Assembly (NCBI GenBank): GCA_964057225.1
Contig: OZ059897.1
Location: forward strand, 17,546,001 to 17,610,000
DNA length: 64,000 nucleotides
Direction: 5' to 3'
From: Auanema rhodensis
Taxonomy: Eukaryota > Nematoda > Chromadorea > Rhabditida > Rhabditidae
A program made the translations under genes and the position numbers. Below are positions 25,616 through 40,700 of this stretch, piece after piece (positions within the stretch are counted from its first letter, which is position 1; every line of letters begins with the position of its first letter). A model generated the notes under the pieces. It was not told where the DNA came from, made no database searches, and saw only the letters and a list, made by a program, of their open reading frames with translations.

Positions 25616-27019
25616 AACGCTTAATACAAAAATTAGTTATGATCGTTTGAAAAATGATGCATTAGTGTATGTTGAGTTTCCATGTACACTCAACATTGCT
25701 TCCAAAAACATTTTGACAAAACTTTTTTCGAAAAATTTCAAGATAATTTAGCAAAAAGTAGATGTTTTTAGATTCCTTTTTTCAAGGCAAAGACGATGGA
25801 CAATGTTATTCAACGAAAAAAACAATTCTTCAGGGTGAAAATCGAGGATATAAGTGTGAACTTATATCAGTTGATATATCGGTGCATTTTTAAGCTAGCG
25901 CAAATCTGATAACACAGATCGACGCAGCTTAAAAATCTGCATCGAATGCACTATACTACATTGAGAAACGCTTAATACAAAAATTAGTTATGATCGTTTG
26001 AAAAATGATTCATTAGTGTATGTTGAGTTTCCATGTACACTCAACATTGCTTCCAAAAACATTTTGACAAAACTTTTTTCGAAAAATTTCAAGATAATTT
26101 AGCAAAAAGTAGATGTTTTTAGATTCCTTTTTTCAAGGCAAAGACGATGGACAATGTTATTCAACGAAAAAATTAATTCTCCAGGGTGAAAATCGAGGAT
26201 ATAAGTGTGAACTTATATCAGTTGATATCTCGGTGCATTTTTAAGCTAGCGCAAATCTGATAACACAGATCGACGCAGCTTAAAAATCCGCATCGAATGC
26301 ACTATACTACATTGAGAAACGCTTAATACAAAAATTAGTTATAATCGTTTGAAAAATGATGCATTAGTGTATGTTGAGTTTCCATGTACACTCAACATTG
26401 CTTCCAAAAACATTTTGACAAAAATTTTTTCGAAAAATTTCAAGATAATTTAGCGAAAAGTAGATGTTTTTAGATTCCTTTTTTCAAGGCAAAGACGATG
26501 GACAATGTTATTCAACGAAAAAATTTATTCTTCAGGGTGAAAATCGAGGATATAAGTGTGAACTTATATCAGTTGATATCTCGGTGCATTTTTAAGCTAG
26601 CGCAAATCTGATAACACAGATCGACGCAGCTTAAAAATCCGCATCGAATGCACTATACTACATTGAGAAACGCTTAGTACAAAAATTAGTTATGATCGTT
26701 TGAAAAATGATGCATTAGTGTATGTTGAGTTTCCATGTACACTCAACATTGCTTCCAAAAACATTTTGACAAAAATTTTTTCGAAAAATTTCAAGATAAT
26801 TTAGCAAAAAGTAGATGTTTTTAGATTCCTTTTTTCAAGGCAAAGACAATGGACAATGTTATTCAACGAAAAAATTAATTCTTCAGGGTGAAAATCGAGG
26901 ATATAAGTGTGAACTTATATCAGTTGATATCTCGGTGCATTTTTAAGCTAGCGCAAGTCTGATAACACAGATCGACGCAGCTTAAAAATCCGCATCGAAT
27001 GCACTATACTACATTGAGA
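25616..27019 (+). repeat. 4-mer block (units 73-76), copy 2
   Basis: This repeats units 58-61 with the same order of class alleles, including C323T to G44T across the junction of units 73 and 74 and the ACAATGG change in unit 76 (G180A). Confidence 0.85.
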
Positions 27020-28774
27020 AACGCTTAATACAAAAATTAGTTATGATCGTTTGAAAAATGATGCATTAGTGTATGTTGAGTTTCCATGTACACTCAACAT
27101 TGCTTCCAAAAACATTTTGACAAAAATTTTTTCGAAAAATTTCAAGATAATTTAGCAAAAAGTAGATGTTTTTAGATTCCTTTTTTCAAGGCAAAGACGA
27201 TGGACAATGTTATTCAACGAAAAAATTAATTCTTCAGGGTGAAAATCGAGGATATAAGTGTGAACTTATATCAGTTGATATCTCGGTGCATTTTTAAGCT
27301 AGCGCAAGTCTGATAACACAGATCGACGCAGCTTAAAAATCCGCATCGAATGCACTATACTACATTGAGAAACGCTTAATACAAAAATTAGTTATGATCG
27401 TTTGAAAAATGATGCATTAGTGTATGTTGAGTTTCCATGTACACTCAACATTGCTTCCAAAAACATTTTGACAAAACTTTTTTCGAAAAATTTCAAGATA
27501 ATTTAGCAAAAAGTAGATGTTTTTAGATTCCTTTTTTCAAGGCAAAGACGATGGACAATGTTATTCAACGAAAAAATTAATTCTTCAGGGTGAAAATCGA
27601 GGATATAAGTGTGAACTTATATCAGTTGATATCTCGGTGCATTTTTAAGCTAGCGCAAGTCTGATAACACAGATCGACGCAGCTTAAAAATCCGCATCGA
27701 ATGCACTATACTACATTGAGAAACGCTTGATACAAAAATTAGTTATGATCGTTTGAAAAATGATGCATTAGTGTATGTTGAGTTTCCATGTACACTCAAC
27801 ATTGCTTCCAAAAACATTTTGACAAAACTTTTTTCGAAAAATTTCAAGATAATTTAGCGAAAAGTAGATGTTTTTAGATTCCTTTTTTCAAGGCAAAGAC
27901 GATGGACAATGTTATTCAACGAAAAAAACAATTCTTCAGGGTGAAAATCGAGGATATAAGTGTGAACTTATATCAGTTGATATATCGGTGCATTTTTAAG
28001 CTAGCGCAAATCTGATAACACAGATCGACGCAGCTTAAAAATCTGCATCGAATGCACTATACTACATTGAGAAACGCTTAATACAAAAATTAGTTATGAT
28101 CGTTTGAAAAATGATTCATTAGTGTATGTTGAGTTTCCATGTACACTCAACATTGCTTCCAAAAACATTTTGACAAAACTTTTTTCGAAAAATTTCAAGA
28201 TAATTTAGCAAAAAGTAGATGTTTTTAGATTCCTTTTTTCAAGGCAAAGACGATGGACAATGTTATTCAACGAAAAAATTAATTCTCCAGGGTGAAAATC
28301 GAGGATATAAGTGTGAACTTATATCAGTTGATATCTCGGTGCATTTTTAAGCTAGCGCAAATCTGATAACACAGATCGACGCAGCTTAAAAATCCGCATC
28401 GAATGCACTATACTACATTGAGAAACGCTTAATACAAAAATTAGTTATGATCGTTTGAAAAATGATGCATTAGTGTATGTTGAGTTTCCATGTACACTCA
28501 ACATTGCTTCCAAAAACATTTTGACAAAAATTTTTTCGAAAAATTTCAAGATAATTTAGCAAAAAGTAGATGTTTTTAGATTCCTTTTTTCAAGGCAAAG
28601 ACGATGGACAATGTTATTCAACGAAAAAATTAATTCTTCAGGGTGAAAATCGAGGATATAAGTGTGAACTTATATCAGTTGATATCTCGGTGCATTTTTA
28701 AGCTAGCGCAAATCTGATAACACAGATCGACGCAGCTTAAAAATCCGCATCGAATGCACTATACTACATTGAGA
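27020..28774 (+). repeat. Units 77-81, A289G run and lead-in to the large duplication
   Basis: Units 77 and 78 carry A289G. Units 79-80 are another copy of the C323T then G44T/CTCCAG pair. Unit 81 (28,424) is identical in class to units 82 and 83, giving three like monomers in a row; the second duplication copy keeps only two of these at its start. Confidence 0.75.
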
Positions 28775-31700
28775 AACGCTTAATACAAAAATTAGTTATG
28801 ATCGTTTGAAAAATGATGCATTAGTGTATGTTGAGTTTCCATGTACACTCAACATTGCTTCCAAAAACATTTTGACAAAAATTTTTTCGAAAAATTTCAA
28901 GATAATTTAGCAAAAAGTAGATGTTTTTAGATTCCTTTTTTCAAGGCAAAGACGATGGACAATGTTATTCAACGAAAAAATTAATTCTTCAGGGTGAAAA
29001 TCGAGGATATAAGTGTGAACTTATATCAGTTGATATCTCGGTGCATTTTTAAGCTAGCGCAAATCTGATAACACAGATCGACGCAGCTTAAAAATCCGCA
29101 TCGAATGCACTATACTACATTGAGAAACGCTTAATACAAAAATTAGTTATGATCGTTTGAAAAATGATGCATTAGTGTATGTTGAGTTTCCATGTACACT
29201 CAACATTGCTTCCAAAAACATTTTGACAAAAATTTTTTCGAAAAATTTCAAGATAATTTAGCAAAAAGTAGATGTTTTTAGATTCCTTTTTTCAAGGCAA
29301 AGACGATGGACAATGTTATTCAACGAAAAAATTAATTCTTCAGGGTGAAAATCGAGGATATAAGTGTGAACTTATATCAGTTGATATCTCGGTGCATTTT
29401 TAAGCTAGCGCAAATCTGATAACACAGATCGACGCAGCTTAAAAATCCGCATCGAATGCACTATACTACATTGAGAAACGCTTAATACAAAAATTAGTTA
29501 TAATCGTTTGAAAAATGATGCATTAGTGTATGTTGAGTTTCCATGTACACTCAACATTGCTTCCAAAAACATTTTGACAAAAATTTTTTCGAAAAATTTC
29601 AAGATAATTTAGCGAAAAGTAGATGTTTTTAGATTCCTTTTTTCAAGGCAAAGACGATGGACAATGTTATTCAACGAAAAAAGTAATTCTTCAGGGTGAA
29701 AATCGAGGATATAAGTGTGAACTTATATCAGTTGATATCTCGGTGCATTTTTAAGCTAGCGCAAATCTGATAAAACAGATCGACGCAGCTTAAAAATCCG
29801 CATCGAATGCACTATACTACATTGAGAAACGCTTAATACAAAAATTAGTTATGATCGTTTGAAAAATGATGCATTAGTGTATGTTGAGTTTCCATGTACA
29901 CTCAACATTGCTTCCAAAAACATTTTGACAAAAATTTTTTCGAAAAATTTCAAAATAATTTAGCAAAAAGTAGATGTTTTTAGATTCCTTTTTTCAAGGC
30001 AAAGACGATGGACAATGTTATTCAACGAAAAAATTTATTCTTCAGGGTGAAAATCGAGGATATAAGTGTGAACTTATATCAGTTGATATCTCGGTGCATT
30101 TTTAAGCTAGCGCAAATCTGATAACACAGATCGACGCAGCTTAAAAATCCGCATCGAATGCACTATACTACATTGAGAAACGCTTAATACAAAAATTAGT
30201 TATGATCGTTTGAAAAATGATGCATTAGTGTATGTTGAGTTTCCATGTACACTCAACATTGCTTCCAAAAACATTTTGACAAAAATTTTTTCGAAAAATT
30301 TCAAGATAATTTAGCAAAAAGTAGATGTTTTTAGATTCCTTTTTTCAAGGCAAAGACGATGGACAATGTTATTCAACGAAAAAATTAATTCTTCAGGGTG
30401 AAAATCGAGGATATAAGTGTGAACTTATATCAGTTGATATCTCGGTGCATTTTTAAGCTAGCGCAAGTCTGATAACACAGATCGACGCAGCTTAAAAATC
30501 CGCATCGAATGCACTATACTACATTGAGAAACGCTTAATACAAAAATTAGTTATGATCGTTTGAAAAATGATGCATTAGTGTATGTTGAGTTTCCATGTA
30601 CACTCAACATTGCTTCCAAAAACATTTTGACAAAAATTTTTTCGAAAAATTTCAAGATAATTTAGCAAAAAGTAGATGTTTTTAGATTCCTTTTTTCAAG
30701 GCAAAGACGATGGACAATGTTATTCAACGAAAAAATTAATTCTTCAGGGTGAAAATCGAGGATATAAGTGTGAACTTATATCAGTTGATATCTCGGTGCA
30801 TTTTTAAGCTAGCGCAAGTCTGATAACACAGATCGACGCAGCTTAAAAATCCGCATCGAATGCACTATACTACATTGAGAAACGCTTAATACAAAAATTA
30901 GTTATGATCGTTTGAAAAATGATTCATTAGTGTATGTTGAGTTTCCATGTACACTCAACATTGCTTCCAAAAACATTTTGACAAAACTTTTTTCGAAAAA
31001 TTTCAAGATAATTTAGCAAAAAGTAGATGTTTTTAGATTCCTTTTTTCAAGGCAAAGACGATGGACAATGTTATTCAACGAAAAAATTAATTCTTCAGGG
31101 TGAAAATCGAGGATATAAGTGTGAACTTATATCAGTTGATATCTCGGTGCATTTTTAAGCTAGCGCAAGTCTGATAACACAGATCGACGCAGCTTAAAAA
31201 TCCGCATCGAATGCACTATACTACATTGAGAAACGCTTGATACAAAAATTAGTTATGATCGTTTGAAAAATGATGCATTAGTGTATGTTGAGTTTCCATG
31301 TACACTCAACATTGCTTCCAAAAACATTTTGACAAAAATTTTTTCGAAAAATTTCAAAATAATTTAGCAAAAAGTAGATGTTTTTAGATTCCTTTTTTCA
31401 AGGCAAAGACGATGGACAATGTTATTCAACGAAAAAATTTATTCTTCAGGGTGAACATCGAGGATATAAGTGTGAACTTATATCAGTTGATATCTCGGTG
31501 CATTTTTAAGCTAGCGCAAATCTGATAACACAGATCGACGCAGCTTAAAAATCCGCATCGAATGCACTATACTACATTGAGAAACGCTTAATACAAAAAT
31601 TAGTTATGATCGTTTGAAAAATGATGCATTAGTGTATGTTGAGTTTCCATGTACACTCAACATTGCTTCCAAAAACATTTTGACAAAAATTTTTTCGAAA

Positions 31701-34700
31701 AATTTCAAAATATTTTAGCAAAAAGTAGATGTTTTTAGATTCCTTTTTTCACGGCAAAGACGATGGACAATGTTATTCAACGAAAAAAACAATTCTTCAG
31801 GGTGAAAATCGAGGATATAAGTGTGAACTTATATCAGTTGATATATCGGTGCATTTTTAAGCTAGCGCAAATCTGATAACACAGATCGACGCAGCTTAAA
31901 AATCCGCATCGAATGCACTATACTACATTGAGAAACGCTTAATACAAAAATTAGTTATGATCGTTTGAAAAATGATGCATTAGTGTATGTTGAGTTTCCA
32001 TGTACACTCAACATTGCTTCCAAAAACATTTTGACAAAAATTTTTTCGAAAAATTTCAAGATAATTTAGCAAAAAGTAGATGTTTTTAGATTCCTTTTTT
32101 CAAGGCAAAGACGATGGACAATGTTATTCAACGAAAAAATTAATTCTTCAGGGTGAAAATCGAGGATATAAGTGTGAACTTATATCAATTGATATCTCGG
32201 TGCATTTTTAAGCTAGCGCAAGTCTGATAACACAGATCGACGCAGCTTAAAAATCCGCATCGAATGCACTATACTACATTGAGAAACGCTTAATACAAAA
32301 ATTAGTTATGATCGTTTGAAAAATGATGCATTAGTGTATGTTGAGTTTCCATGTACACTCAACATTGCTTCCAAAAACATTTTGACAAAAATTTTTTCGA
32401 AAAATTTCAAGATAATTTAGCGAAAAGTAGATGTTTTTAGATTCCTTTTTTCAAGGCAAAGACGATGGACAATGTTATTCAACGAAAAAATTAATTCTTC
32501 AGGGTGAAAATCGAGGATATAAGTGTGAACTTATATCAGTTGATATCTCGGTGCATTTTTAAGCTAGCGCAAGTCTGATAACACAGATCGACGCAGCTTA
32601 AAAATCCGCATCGAATGCACTATACTACATTGAGAAACGCTTGATACAAAAATTAGTTATGATCGTTTGAAAAATGATGCATTAGTGTATGTTGAGTTTC
32701 CATGTACACTCAACATTGCTTCCAAAAACATTTTGACAAAAATTTTTTCGAAAAATTTCAAGATAATTTAGCAAAAAGTAGATGTTTTTAGATTCCTTTT
32801 TTCAAGGCAAAGACGATGGACAATGTTATTCAACGAAAAAATTAATTCTCCAGGGTGAAAATCGAGGATATAAGTGTGAACTTATATCAGTTGATATCTC
32901 GGTGCATTTTTAAGCTAGCGCAAATCTGATAACACAGATCGACGCAGCTTAAAAATCCGCATCGAATGCGCTATACTACATTGAGAAACGCTTAATACAA
33001 AAATTAGTTATGATCGTTTGAAAAATGATGCATTAGTGTATGTTGAGTTTCCATGTACACTCAACATTGCTTCCAAAAACATTTTGACAAAAATTTTTTC
33101 GAAAAATTTCAAAATAATTTAGCGAAAAGTAGATGTTTTTAGATTCCTTTTTTCAAGGCAAAGACGATGGACAATGTTATTCAACGAAAAAATTTATTCT
33201 TCAGGGTGAAAATCGAGGATATAAGTGTGAACTTATATCAGTTGATATATCGGTGCATTTTTAAGCTAGCGCAAATCTGATAACACAGATCGACGCAGCT
33301 TAAAAATCTGCATCGAATGCACTATACTACATTGAGAAACGCTTAATACAAAAATTAGTTATGATCGTTTGAAAAATGATTCATTAGTGTATGTTGAGTT
33401 TCCATGTACACTCAACATTGCTTCCAAAAACATTTTGACAAAACTTTTTTCGAAAAATTTCAAGATAATTTAGCAAAAAGTAGATGTTTTTAGATTCCTT
33501 TTTTCAAGGCAAAGACGATGGACAATGTTATTCAACGAAAAAATTAATTCTCCAGGGTGAAAATCGAGGATATAAGTGTGAACTTATATCAGTTGATATC
33601 TCGGTGCATTTTTAAGCTAGCGCAAATCTGATAACACAGATCGACGCAGCTTAAAAATCCGCATCGAATGCACTATACTACATTGAGAAACGCTTAATAC
33701 AAAAATTAGTTATGATCGTTTGAAAAATGATGCATTAGTGTATGTTGAGTTTCCATGTACACTCAACATTGCTTCCAAAAACATTTTGACAAAAATTTTT
33801 TCGAAAAATTTCAAAATAATTTAGCGAAAAGTAGATGTTTTTAGATTCCTTTTTTCAAGGCAAAGACGATGGACAATGTTATTCAACGAAAAAATTTATT
33901 CTTCAGGGTGAAAATCGAGGATATAAGTGTGAACTTATATCAGTTGATATCTCGGTGCATTTTTAAGCTAGCGCAAATCTGATAACACAGATCGACGCAG
34001 CTTAAAAATCCGCATCGAATGCACTATACTACATTGAGAAACGCTTGATACAAAAATTAGTTCTGATCGTTTGAAAAATGATGCATTAGTGTATGTTGAG
34101 TTTCCATGTACACTCAACATTGCTTCCAAAAACATTTTGACAAAAATTTTTTCGAAAAATTTCAAGATAATTTAGCAAAAAGTAGATGTTTTTAGATTCC
34201 TTTTTTCAAGGCAAAGACGATGGACAATGTTATTCAACGAAAAAATTAATTCTTCAGGGTGAAAATCGAGGATATAAGTGTGAACTTATATCAGTTGATA
34301 TCTCGGTGCATTTTTAAGCTAGCGCAAATCTGATAACACAGATCGACGCAGCTTAAAAATCCGCATCGAATGCACTATACTACATTGAGAAACGCTTAAT
34401 ACAAAAATTAGTTATGATCGTTTGAAAAATGATGCATTAGTGTATGTTGAGTTTCCATGTACACTCAACATTGCTTCCAAAAACATTTTGACAAAAATTT
34501 TTTCGAAAAATTTCAAAATAATTTAGCAAAAAGTAGATGTTTTTAGATTCCTTTTTTCAAGGCAAAGACGATGGACAATGTTATTCAACGAAAAAATTTA
34601 TTCTTCAGGGTGAAAATTGAGGATATAAGTGTGAACTTATATCAGTTGATATATTGGTGCATTTTTAAGCTAGCGCAAATCTGATAACACAGATCGACGC

Positions 34701-37700
34701 AGCTTAAAAATCCGCATCGAATGCACTATACTACATTGAGAAACGCCTAATACAAAAATTAGTTATGATCGTTTGAAAAATGATGCATTAGTGTATGTTG
34801 AGTTTCCATGTACACTCAACATTGCTTCCATAAACATTTTGACAAAAATTTTTTCGAAAAATTTCAAAATAATTTAGCAAAAAGTAGATGTTTTTAGATT
34901 CCTTTTTTCAAGGCAAAGACGATGGACAATGTTATTCAACGAAAAAATTTATTCTTCAGGGTGAAAATCGAGGATATAAGTGTGAACTTATATCAGTTGA
35001 TATATCGGTGCATTTTTAAGCTAGCGCAAATCTGATAACACAGATCGACGCAGCTTAAAAATCCGCATCGAATGCACTATACTACATTGAGAAACGCTTA
35101 ATACAAAAATTAGTTATGATCGTTTGAAAAATGATGCATTAGTGTATGTTGAGTTTCCATGTACACTCAACATTGCTTCCAAAAACATTTTGACAAAAAT
35201 TTTTTCGAAAAATTTCAAAATAATTTAGCGAAAAGTAGATGTTTTTAGATTCCTTTTTTCAAGGCAAAGACGATGGACAATGTTATTCAACGAAAAAATT
35301 TATTCTTCAGGGTGAAAATCGAGGATATAAGTGTGAACTTATATCAGTTGATATATCGGTGCATTTTTAAGCTAGCGCAAATCTGATAACACAGATCGAC
35401 GCAGCTTAAAAATCCGCATCGAATGCACTATACTACATTGAGAAACGCTTAATACAAAAATTAGTTATGATCGTTTGAAAAATGATGCATTAGTGTATGT
35501 TGAGTTTCCATGTACACTCAACATTGCTTCCAAAAACATTTTGACAAAAATTTTTTCGAAAAATTTCAAAATAATTTAGCGAAAAGTAGATGTTTTTAGA
35601 TTCCTTTTTTCAAGGCAAAGACGATGGACAATGTTATTCAACGAAAAAATTTATTCTTCAGGGTGAAAATCGAGGATATAAGTGTGAACTTATATCAGTT
35701 GATATCTCGGTGCATTTTTAAGCTAGCGCAAATCTGATAACACAGATCGACGCAGCTTAAAAATCCGCATCGAATGCACTATACTACATTGAGAAACGCT
35801 TGATACAAAAATTAGTTCTGATCGTTTGAAAAATGATGCATTAGTGTATGTTGAGTTTCCATGTACACTCAACATTGCTTCCAAAAACATTTTGACAAAA
35901 ATTTTTTCGAAAAATTTCAAGATAATTTAGCAAAAAGTAGATGTTTTTAGATTCCTTTTTTCAAGGCAAAGACGATGGACAATGTTATTCAACGAAAAAA
36001 TTAATTCTTCAGGGTGAAAATCGAGGATATAAGTGTGAACTTATATCAGTTGATATCTCGGTGCATTTTTAAGCTAGCGCAAATCTGATAACACAGATCG
36101 ACGCAGCTTAAAAATCCGCATCGAATGCACTATACTACATTGAGAAACGCTTAATACAAAAATTAGTTATGATCGTTTGAAAAATGATGCATTAGTGTAT
36201 GTTGAGTTTCCATGTACACTCAACATTGCTTCCAAAAACATTTTGACAAAAATTTTTTCGAAAAATTTCAAAATAATTTAGCAAAAAGTAGATGTTTTTA
36301 GATTCCTTTTTTCAAGGCAAAGACGATGGACAATGTTATTCAACGAAAAAATTTATTCTTCAGGGTGAAAATTGAGGATATAAGTGTGAACTTATATCAG
36401 TTGATATATTGGTGCATTTTTAAGCTAGCGCAAATCTGATAACACAGATCGACGCAGCTTAAAAATCCGCATCGAATGCACTATACTACATTGAGAAACG
36501 CCTAATACAAAAATTAGTTATGATCGTTTGAAAAATGATGCATTAGTGTATGTTGAGTTTCCATGTACACTCAACATTGCTTCCATAAACATTTTGACAA
36601 AAATTTTTTCGAAAAATTTCAAAATAATTTAGCAAAAAGTAGATGTTTTTAGATTCCTTTTTTCAAGGCAAAGACGATGGACAATGTTATTCAACGAAAA
36701 AATTTATTCTTCAGGGTGAAAATCGAGGATATAAGTGTGAACTTATATCAGTTGATATATCGGTGCATTTTTAAGCTAGCGCAAATCTGATAACACAGAT
36801 CGACGCAGCTTAAAAATCCGCATCGAATGCACTATACTACATTGAGAAACGCTTAATACAAAAATTAGTTATGATCGTTTGAAAAATGATGCATTAGTGT
36901 ATGTTGAGTTTCCATGTACACTCAACATTGCTTCCAAAAACATTTTGACAAAAATTTTTTCGAAAAATTTCAAGATAATTTAGCAAAAAGTAGATGTTTT
37001 TAGATTCCTTTTTTCAAGGCAAAGACGATGGACAATGTTATTCAATGAAAAAATTAATTCTTCAGGGTGAAAATCGAGGATATAAGTGTGAACTTATATC
37101 AGTTGATATCTCGGTGCATTTTTAAGCTAGCGCAAATCTGATAACACAGATCGACGCAGCTTAAAAATCCGCATCGAATGCACTATACTACATTGAGAAA
37201 CGCTTAATACAAAAATTAGTTATGATCGTTTGAAAAATGATGCATTAGTGTATGTTGAGTTTCCATGTACACTCAACATTGCTTCCAAAAACATTTTGAC
37301 AAAAATTTTTTCGAAAAATTTCAAAATAATTTAGCAAAAAGTAGATGTTTTTAGATTCCTTTTTTCAAGGCAAAGACGATGGACAATGTTATTCAACGAA
37401 AAAAACAATTCTTCAGGGTGAAAATCGAGGATATAAGTGTGAACTTATATCAGTTGATATATCGGTGCATTTTTAAGTTAGCGCAAATCTGATAACACAG
37501 ATCGACGCAGCTTAAAAATCCGCATCGAATGCACTATACTACATTGAGAAACGCTTAATACAAAAATTAGTTATGATCGTTTGAAAAATGATGCATTAGT
37601 GTATGTTGAGTTTCCATGTACACTCAACATTGCTTCCAAAAACATTTTGACAAAAATTTTTTCGAAAAATTTCAAAATAATTTAGCAAAAAGTAGATGTT

Positions 37701-40700
37701 TTTAGATTCCTTTTTTCAAGGCAAAGACGATGGACAATGTTATTCAACGAAAAAATTAATTCTTCAGGGTGAAAATCGAGGATATAAGTGTGAACTTATA
37801 TCAGTTGATATCTCGGTGCATTTTTAAGCTAGCGCAAGTCTGATAACACAGATCGACGCAGCTTAAAAATCCGCATCGAATGCACTATACTACATTGAGA
37901 AACGCTTGATACAAAAATTAGTTATGATCGTTTGAAAAATGATGCATTAGTGTATGTTGAGTTTCCATGTACACTCAACATTGCTTCCAAAAACATTTTG
38001 ACAAAAATTTTTTCGAAAAATTTCAAAATAATTTAGCAAAAAGTAGATGTTTTTAGATTCCTTTTTTCAAGGCAAAGACGATGGACAATGTTATTCAACG
38101 AAAAAAACAATTCTTCAGGGTGAAAATCGAGGATATAAGTGTGAACTTATATCAGTTGATATATCGGTGCATTTTTAAGCTAGCGCAAATCTGATAACAC
38201 AGATCGACGCAGCTTAAAAATCCGCATCGAATGCACTATACTACATTGAGAAACGCTTAATACAAAAATTAGTTATGATCGTTTGAAAAATGATGCATTA
38301 GTGTATGTTGAGTTTCCATGTACACTCAACATTGCTTCCAAAAACATTTTGACAAAAATTTTTTCGAAAAATTTCAGAATAATTTAGCAAAAAGTAGATG
38401 TTTTTAGATTCCTTTTTTCAAGGCAAAGACGATGGACAATGTTATTCAACGAAAAAAACAATTCTTCAGGGTGAAAATCGAGGATATAAGTGTGAACTTA
38501 TATCAGTTGATATATCGGTGCATTTTTAAGCTAGCGCAAATCTGATAACACAGATCGACGCAGCTTAAAAATCCGCATCGAATGCACTATACTACATTGA
38601 GAAACGCTTGATACAAAAATTAGTTCTGATCGTTTGAAAAATGATGCATTAGTGTATGTTGAGTTTCCATGTACACTCAACATTGCTTCCAAAAACATTT
38701 TGACAAAAATTTTTTCGAAAAATTTCAAGATAATTTAGCAAAAAGTAGATGTTTTTAGATTCCTTTTTTCAAGGCAAAGACGATGGACAATGTTATTCAA
38801 CGAAAAAATTTATTCTTCAGGTTGAAAATCGAGGATATAAGTGTGAACTTATATCAGTTGATATATTGGTGCATTTTTAAGCTAGCGCAAATCTGATAAC
38901 ACAGATCGACGCAGCTTAAAAATCCGCATCGAATGCACTATACTACATTGAGAAACGCTTAATACAAAAATTAGTTATGATCGTTTGAAAAATGATGCAT
39001 TAGTGTATGTTGAGTTTCCATGTACACTCAACATTGCTTCCAAAAACATTTTGACAAAAATTTTTTCGAAAAATTTCAAGATAATTTAGCAAAAAGTAGA
39101 TGTTTTTAGATTCCTTTTTTCAAGGCAAAGACGATGGACAATGTTATTCAACGAAAAAAACAATTCTTCAGGGTGAAAATCGAGGATATAAGTGTGAACT
39201 TATATCAGTTGATATATCGGTGCATTTTTAAGCTAGCGCAAATCTGATAACACAGATCGACGCAGCTTAAAAATCCGCATCGAATGCACTATACTACATT
39301 GAGAAACGCTTGATACAAAAATTAGTTCTGATCGTTTGAAAAATGATGCATTAGTGTATGTTGAGTTTCCATGTACACTCAACATTGCTTCCAAAAACAT
39401 TTTGACAAAAATTTTTTCGAAAAATTTCAAAATAATTTAGCAAAAAGTAGATGTTTTTAGATTCCTTTTTTCAAGGCAAAGACGATGGACAATGTTATTC
39501 AACGAAAAAATTTATTCTTCAGGGTGAAAATCGAGGATATAAGTGTGAACTTATATCAGTTGATATCTCGGTGCATTTTTAAGCTAGCGCAAATCTGATA
39601 ACACAGATCGACGCAGCTTAAAAATCCGCATCGAATGCACTATACTACATTGAGAAACGCTTAATACAAAAATTAGTTATGATCGTTTGAAAAATGATGC
39701 ATCAGTGTATGTTGAGTTTCCATGTACACTCAACATTGCTTCCAAAAACATTTTGACAAAACTTTTTTCGAAAAATTTCAAGATAATTTAGCAAAAAGTA
39801 GATGTTTTTAGATTCCTTTTTTCAAGGCAAAGACGATGGACAATGTTATTCAACGAAAAAAACAATTCTTCAGGGTGAAAATCGAGGATATAAGTGTGAA
39901 CTTATATCAGTTGATATATCGGTGCATTTTTAAGCTAGCGCAAATCTGATAACACAGATCGACGCAGCTTACAAATCCGCATCGAATGCACTATACTACA
40001 TTGAGAAACGCTTAATACAAAAATTAGTTATGATCGTTTGAAAAATGATGCATTAGTGTATGTTGAGTTTCCATGTACACTCAACATTGCTTCCAAAAAC
40101 ATTTTGACAAAAATTTTTTCGAAAAATTTCAAAATAATTTAGCAAAAAGTAGATGTTTTTAGATTCCTTTTTTCAAGGCAAAGACGATGGACAATGTTAT
40201 TCAACGAAAAAATTTATTCTTCAGGGTGAAAATCGAGGATATAAGTGTGAACTTATATCAGTTGATATCTCGGTGTATTTTTAAGCTAGCGCAAGTCTGA
40301 TAACACAGATCGACGCAGCTTAAAAATCCGCATCGAATGCACTATACTACATTGAAAAACGCTTAATACAAAAATTAGTTATGATCGTTTGAAAAATGAT
40401 GCATTAGTGTATGTTGAGTTTCCATGTACACTCAACATTGCTTCCAAAAACATTTTGACAAAACTTTTTTCGAAAAATTTCAAGATAATTTAGCAAAAAG
40501 TAGATGTTTTTAGATTCCTTTTTTCAAGGCAAAGACGATGGACAATGTTATTCAACGAAAAAAACAATTCTTCAGGGTGAAAATCGAGGATATAAGTGTG
40601 AACTTATATCAGTTGATATATCGGTGCATTTTTAAGCTAGCGCAAATCTGATAACACAGATCGACGCAGCTTACAAATCCGCATCGAATGCACTATACTA

